From Nocardia farcinica (GTDB taxonomy: Bacteria > Actinomycetota > Actinomycetes > Mycobacteriales > Mycobacteriaceae), in the NCBI RefSeq assembly GCF_001182745.1, contig NZ_LN868938.1, forward strand, positions 1,364,001 through 1,428,000: a DNA stretch of 64,000 bases, read 5' to 3'. The first letter of the stretch is position 1. Every line of letters starts with the position of its first letter. Below, in pieces: positions 61,463 through 64,000 of the stretch. The notes below the pieces were generated by a model that was not told where the DNA came from, ran no database searches, and saw only the letters and a program-made list of their open reading frames with translations. A program made the position numbers and the translations under genes.

Positions 61463-63700
61463 ATGTTCAGAGCGAGGCTCGGTGTCCGGGGCCGGATCCT
61501 GGCGATCGCGCTGGTGCCGAGCCTGGTCCTGCTGGTGATCGGCGTCGGCGCCGCGGGATACCTGGTCGACGAGGGCAGACAGGCCAGGGACTGGGCGGTG
61601 CAACTACAGGCGGCCATGCCCAGCGCACGCGAACTCATCGAGGCCGTCCAGCAGGAGCGCCGCTACACCCTCGCCCATCTCGCGGGCGACCCCACCACCG
61701 GCCCGGCGCTCACCGCCGCCCGGGTCCGCCTCGACGGCGCCTTCCGGCAGCTGATCGAGGTGTCCGGCGACGTGCGCGCCGCCAGCGACGACCGCTACGG
61801 CGACGACCTCGCCGGTTTCGCCACCCTGGGCCAGCACCTGAGCGGGCTGCGCGCCGGCGTCGACGTCCGCCAGGTACCCGCCGCCGACGCCTACGCGTTC
61901 TACAACCGCCTGCTCGACGTCGTCACCGTCGGCACCCAGGTGACCCGGCAGTCCGCGCCCAGCGCCGAGGTCGGCGTCGAACTCACCGAGGGCATGCGGA
62001 TGCTCTACGCGGCGGAGGCCATGTCCAAGGCCAACGCGCTGGCCGCCACGCTCGCCGACGGCGGCCCGCCCGCGGTGCCGGTCGAGGAGTTGCTGTATCA
62101 GATCGGCTTCTACCACACCGAGATCGGACTGCTGGCCGCCGACATCGACAACGAGCAGCGCGAGGCCGCGGCCGCCCTCACCCGCTCCCCCGCCTGGCAG
62201 CAGGTCACCGCCATGGAGAACGCGGTGCTGCGCCGGGTCGCCGGTGCCGACACCGCCGACCCGCCGATGGACACCGAGCAGTGGCAGAGCGCCGCCGCCG
62301 AGGTCAATCGCGGGCTGCTCGACCTGTGGATCGCGCAGAACAAGCGCACCCAGCGCTTGGCCGAGGAGACCTCCGGCGACTCGGCCCTCGGCTCGCTCTA
62401 CGGCGGCATGGGCGTCATGCTGGTCAGCGTCGCCGCGTTCCTCATCGCCGTGGTGCTGGCCAACCGGATCATCCGCAGGCTCAAGCGGTTGCGCGGGGAG
62501 ACGCTGGCCCTGGCCGACGAACGGCTGCCCGCCATGCTGCGCCGGCTCCGCGCCGGCGAGTCCGTCGACCCCGCCGCCGAGACACCGCGGCTGGACTACG
62601 GCCGCGACGAGATCGGCCAGGTGGCGCGCGCCTTCGAGCACGCCCACGCCGCCGCCGTCACCGCCGCCGTCGACGAGGCACGCACCCGCGAAGGGGTCAA
62701 GGCGGTGTTCCTCAACATCGCCCACCGCAGCCAGATCGTGGTGCACCGCCAGCTGGAGATCCTCGACGAAGCCGAATCCCGCCAGGAAGACCCGCAACTG
62801 CTCGAGACGCTGTTCCGGCTCGACCACCTCGCCACCCGGGAACGCCGCAACGCCGAGAACCTCATCGTGCTCGGCGGCGGCATGCCCGGCAGGCAGTGGC
62901 GCCACCCCATCCCGCTGCTCGACCTCGTGCGCGCCGCCGTCGGCGAAACACTCGACTACGCGCGGGTACACGTGCACCGCATCCCCGACACCCACGTGCT
63001 CGGCTCGGTGGTGGCCGACCTCGGGCACCTGCTGGCCGAGCTGGTGGACAACGCGATCGCCTTCTCCCCACCGCAGTCACGGGTGGAGCTGTCCGGCGCC
63101 GTCGTCGGCCGCGGCGTCGTGGTCGAGGTCAGCGACCAGGGCATGGGCATGTCCGAGGAGGAGCTGGCGCGGGTCAACGAGATGTTGCGTGAGCCGCCCG
63201 ACTTCGGTGTGGCCCGGCTGTCCGCCGATTCGCGCCTCGGGCTGTTCGTCGTCGCGCAGCTGGCCGTGCGGCACGGTGTCTCGGTGCGCCTGTCGGAATC
63301 GCCCTACGGTGGCGTCCGGGCGGTCGTGCTGATCCCCAGCGCGTTGCTCGCCGCCGAGCCGCCCGCCCCGCGGCCCGCCGAATATCCACTGCGTCAACGG
63401 TATTCGGCCGTCCCCGACGAGCCTGCCGGGGACCGCGCCGACACCGCGGTGGCGACCCTGGCCCCGCCCGCCCCGGTGCGGGCGCCCGCGGCCGCGTTCA
63501 CCCCCGACGGCCGCCCCCAGCTGCCCCGGCGCAGGCGCCAGGCCCCGCGAGCCGCCGAGTCGCCGGCCACACCCGCCCCGGCCGCGCCCGACCGCGAACG
63601 TTCCCCCGAACAGGCCCGCGATCTGATGTCGGCCATAGAGAATGGAACCCGGCAGGGCCGCCGCGAGCGGCTCGCCGATGGACAGGAAGGCGAACAGTGA
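61463..63700 (+). CDS. cvnA: Conservon membrane sensor kinase-like protein CvnA
   Basis: This 745-residue protein has two membrane helices (about 12-35 and 308-340) around a nitrate/sulfite-sensor-like extracytoplasmic helix bundle, then a HAMP-like segment, a DHp-like helix with HRSQIVVHRQLEILDEAE, a GHKL ATPase domain (ELVDNAIAFSPP, DQGMGMSEEEL) and a Pro/Ala-rich tail. Conservon CvnA proteins sit upstream of a roadblock protein, DUF742 and a small GTPase and mimic G-protein signalling. ATG 61463 is favoured over GTG 61457 because TACGTT ends six bases before it. Confidence 0.87.
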   Translation: MFRARLGVRGRILAIALVPSLVLLVIGVGAAGYLVDEGRQARDWAVQLQAAMPSARELIEAVQQERRYTLAHLAGDPTTGPALTAARVRLDGAFRQLIEVSGDVRAASDDRYGDDLAGFATLGQHLSGLRAGVDVRQVPAADAYAFYNRLLDVVTVGTQVTRQSAPSAEVGVELTEGMRMLYAAEAMSKANALAATLADGGPPAVPVEELLYQIGFYHTEIGLLAADIDNEQREAAAALTRSPAWQQVTAMENAVLRRVAGADTADPPMDTEQWQSAAAEVNRGLLDLWIAQNKRTQRLAEETSGDSALGSLYGGMGVMLVSVAAFLIAVVLANRIIRRLKRLRGETLALADERLPAMLRRLRAGESVDPAAETPRLDYGRDEIGQVARAFEHAHAAAVTAAVDEARTREGVKAVFLNIAHRSQIVVHRQLEILDEAESRQEDPQLLETLFRLDHLATRERRNAENLIVLGGGMPGRQWRHPIPLLDLVRAAVGETLDYARVHVHRIPDTHVLGSVVADLGHLLAELVDNAIAFSPPQSRVELSGAVVGRGVVVEVSDQGMGMSEEELARVNEMLREPPDFGVARLSADSRLGLFVVAQLAVRHGVSVRLSESPYGGVRAVVLIPSALLAAEPPAPRPAEYPLRQRYSAVPDEPAGDRADTAVATLAPPAPVRAPAAAFTPDGRPQLPRRRRQAPRAAESPATPAPAAPDRERSPEQARDLMSAIENGTRQGRRERLADGQEGEQ

Positions 63701-64000
63701 GCACTGCCAAATCCGGTGATCTCGACTGGCTGCTCGATGACCTGGTCGACCGGCTGGCCGGTGTGCGCCACGCGGTGGTGTTGTCCACCGACGGATTGCT
63801 GCTCGGCCGATCGAAGGCGATCGAGCGCGACGACGCCGAGCATTTCGCCGCGATGTCGTCGACCCTGTACGGGCTGGCGCGCAGCGCGGGCAGCCGATTC
63901 GACGGCGGCGGGGTGCGCCAGGCGGTGATCGAACTGGACCGCGCGGTGCTGTTCGTCACCTCGGCGGGCGACAACGCGTGCCTGGCGTTGCAGGCCGCCG
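63697..64000 (+). CDS. cvnB: Roadblock/LC7 protein CvnB (partial)
   Basis: Only about the first 101 residues lie in the window; the frame is open to the last base. LDWLLDDLVDRLAGVRHAVVLSTDGLLLGRSKAIERDDAEHFAAMSSTLYGLARSAGSRFDGGGVRQAVIELDRAVLFVTSAGDNACLAL is a roadblock/LC7 domain, the expected second conservon gene, which regulates the small GTPase. GTG 63697 overlaps the cvnA stop (GTGA) and has GGAAGG six bases upstream. Confidence 0.9.
   Translation, partial: MSTAKSGDLDWLLDDLVDRLAGVRHAVVLSTDGLLLGRSKAIERDDAEHFAAMSSTLYGLARSAGSRFDGGGVRQAVIELDRAVLFVTSAGDNACLALQAA

Overview
The window is chromosomal DNA of a high-GC actinomycete. The gene set points to Nocardia or a close relative such as Rhodococcus: a mycobacterial-type SigF/RsbW pair with a UsfY-like protein, a giant CtpI-type ATPase, an EthA-like monooxygenase, an Erm methyltransferase, ectABCD, a conservon (cvnA/cvnB), a 6C RNA and many apparently leaderless genes. 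About 62 protein genes are packed on both strands. I see no rRNA, tRNA, IS element, prophage or CRISPR array.

Layout. 0-8.6 kb holds small metabolic and regulatory units: a RibD-like reductase, a WYL regulator divergent from an epoxide hydrolase, an ECF41/SigJ sigma factor divergent from an FMN reductase/SnoaL pair, a GT39 glycosyltransferase, a SpeG-like acetyltransferase, a histidine phosphatase and a UDG-like protein. A 6C small RNA lies at 8.7 kb. 9-18.6 kb carries a secreted lipase, a YbdK-type ligase coupled to UdgX, a flavin disulfide reductase and several poorly known proteins. 18.6-22 kb has an erm gene behind a 35-codon leader peptide, then a membrane Ser/Thr kinase. 22-26.2 kb is ectABCD with an atypical response regulator whose phospho-acceptor Asp is Glu.

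26.2-45.1 kb looks like a general-stress island. Promoter-like sites of the form GTTT/GATT-N15(16)-GGGTAN precede nearly every transcription unit, including rsbW-sigF itself. The units are the response regulator, ctpI, a proline-rich protein plus Rv2629/Balon-like factor plus small protein, katE, a GT4 glycosyltransferase, a ChaB-Rho_N protein, a nucleotidyltransferase/BON/phosphoesterase operon, a UsfY-like/lipoprotein operon and an oxidoreductase with a Rieske domain. Two intergenic regions carry back-to-back divergent copies. Together they suggest that SigF controls osmoprotection, peroxide defence, ribosome dormancy and envelope functions from one 19-kb block.

45-64 kb returns to metabolism and signalling: a PP2C phosphatase, an SDR, a single-chain acyl-CoA carboxylase, an EthA-like monooxygenase divergent from an F420-type (LLM) oxidoreductase, a HAD hydrolase, a second LLM enzyme, a TetR regulator with two tandem operators in front of a divergent reductase operon, a phosphodiesterase, a lipoprotein paralogous to one in the stress island, GabD2, and the start of a conservon cut by the window edge.

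All calls come from reading the sequence and from recalled family knowledge. No database search was run.
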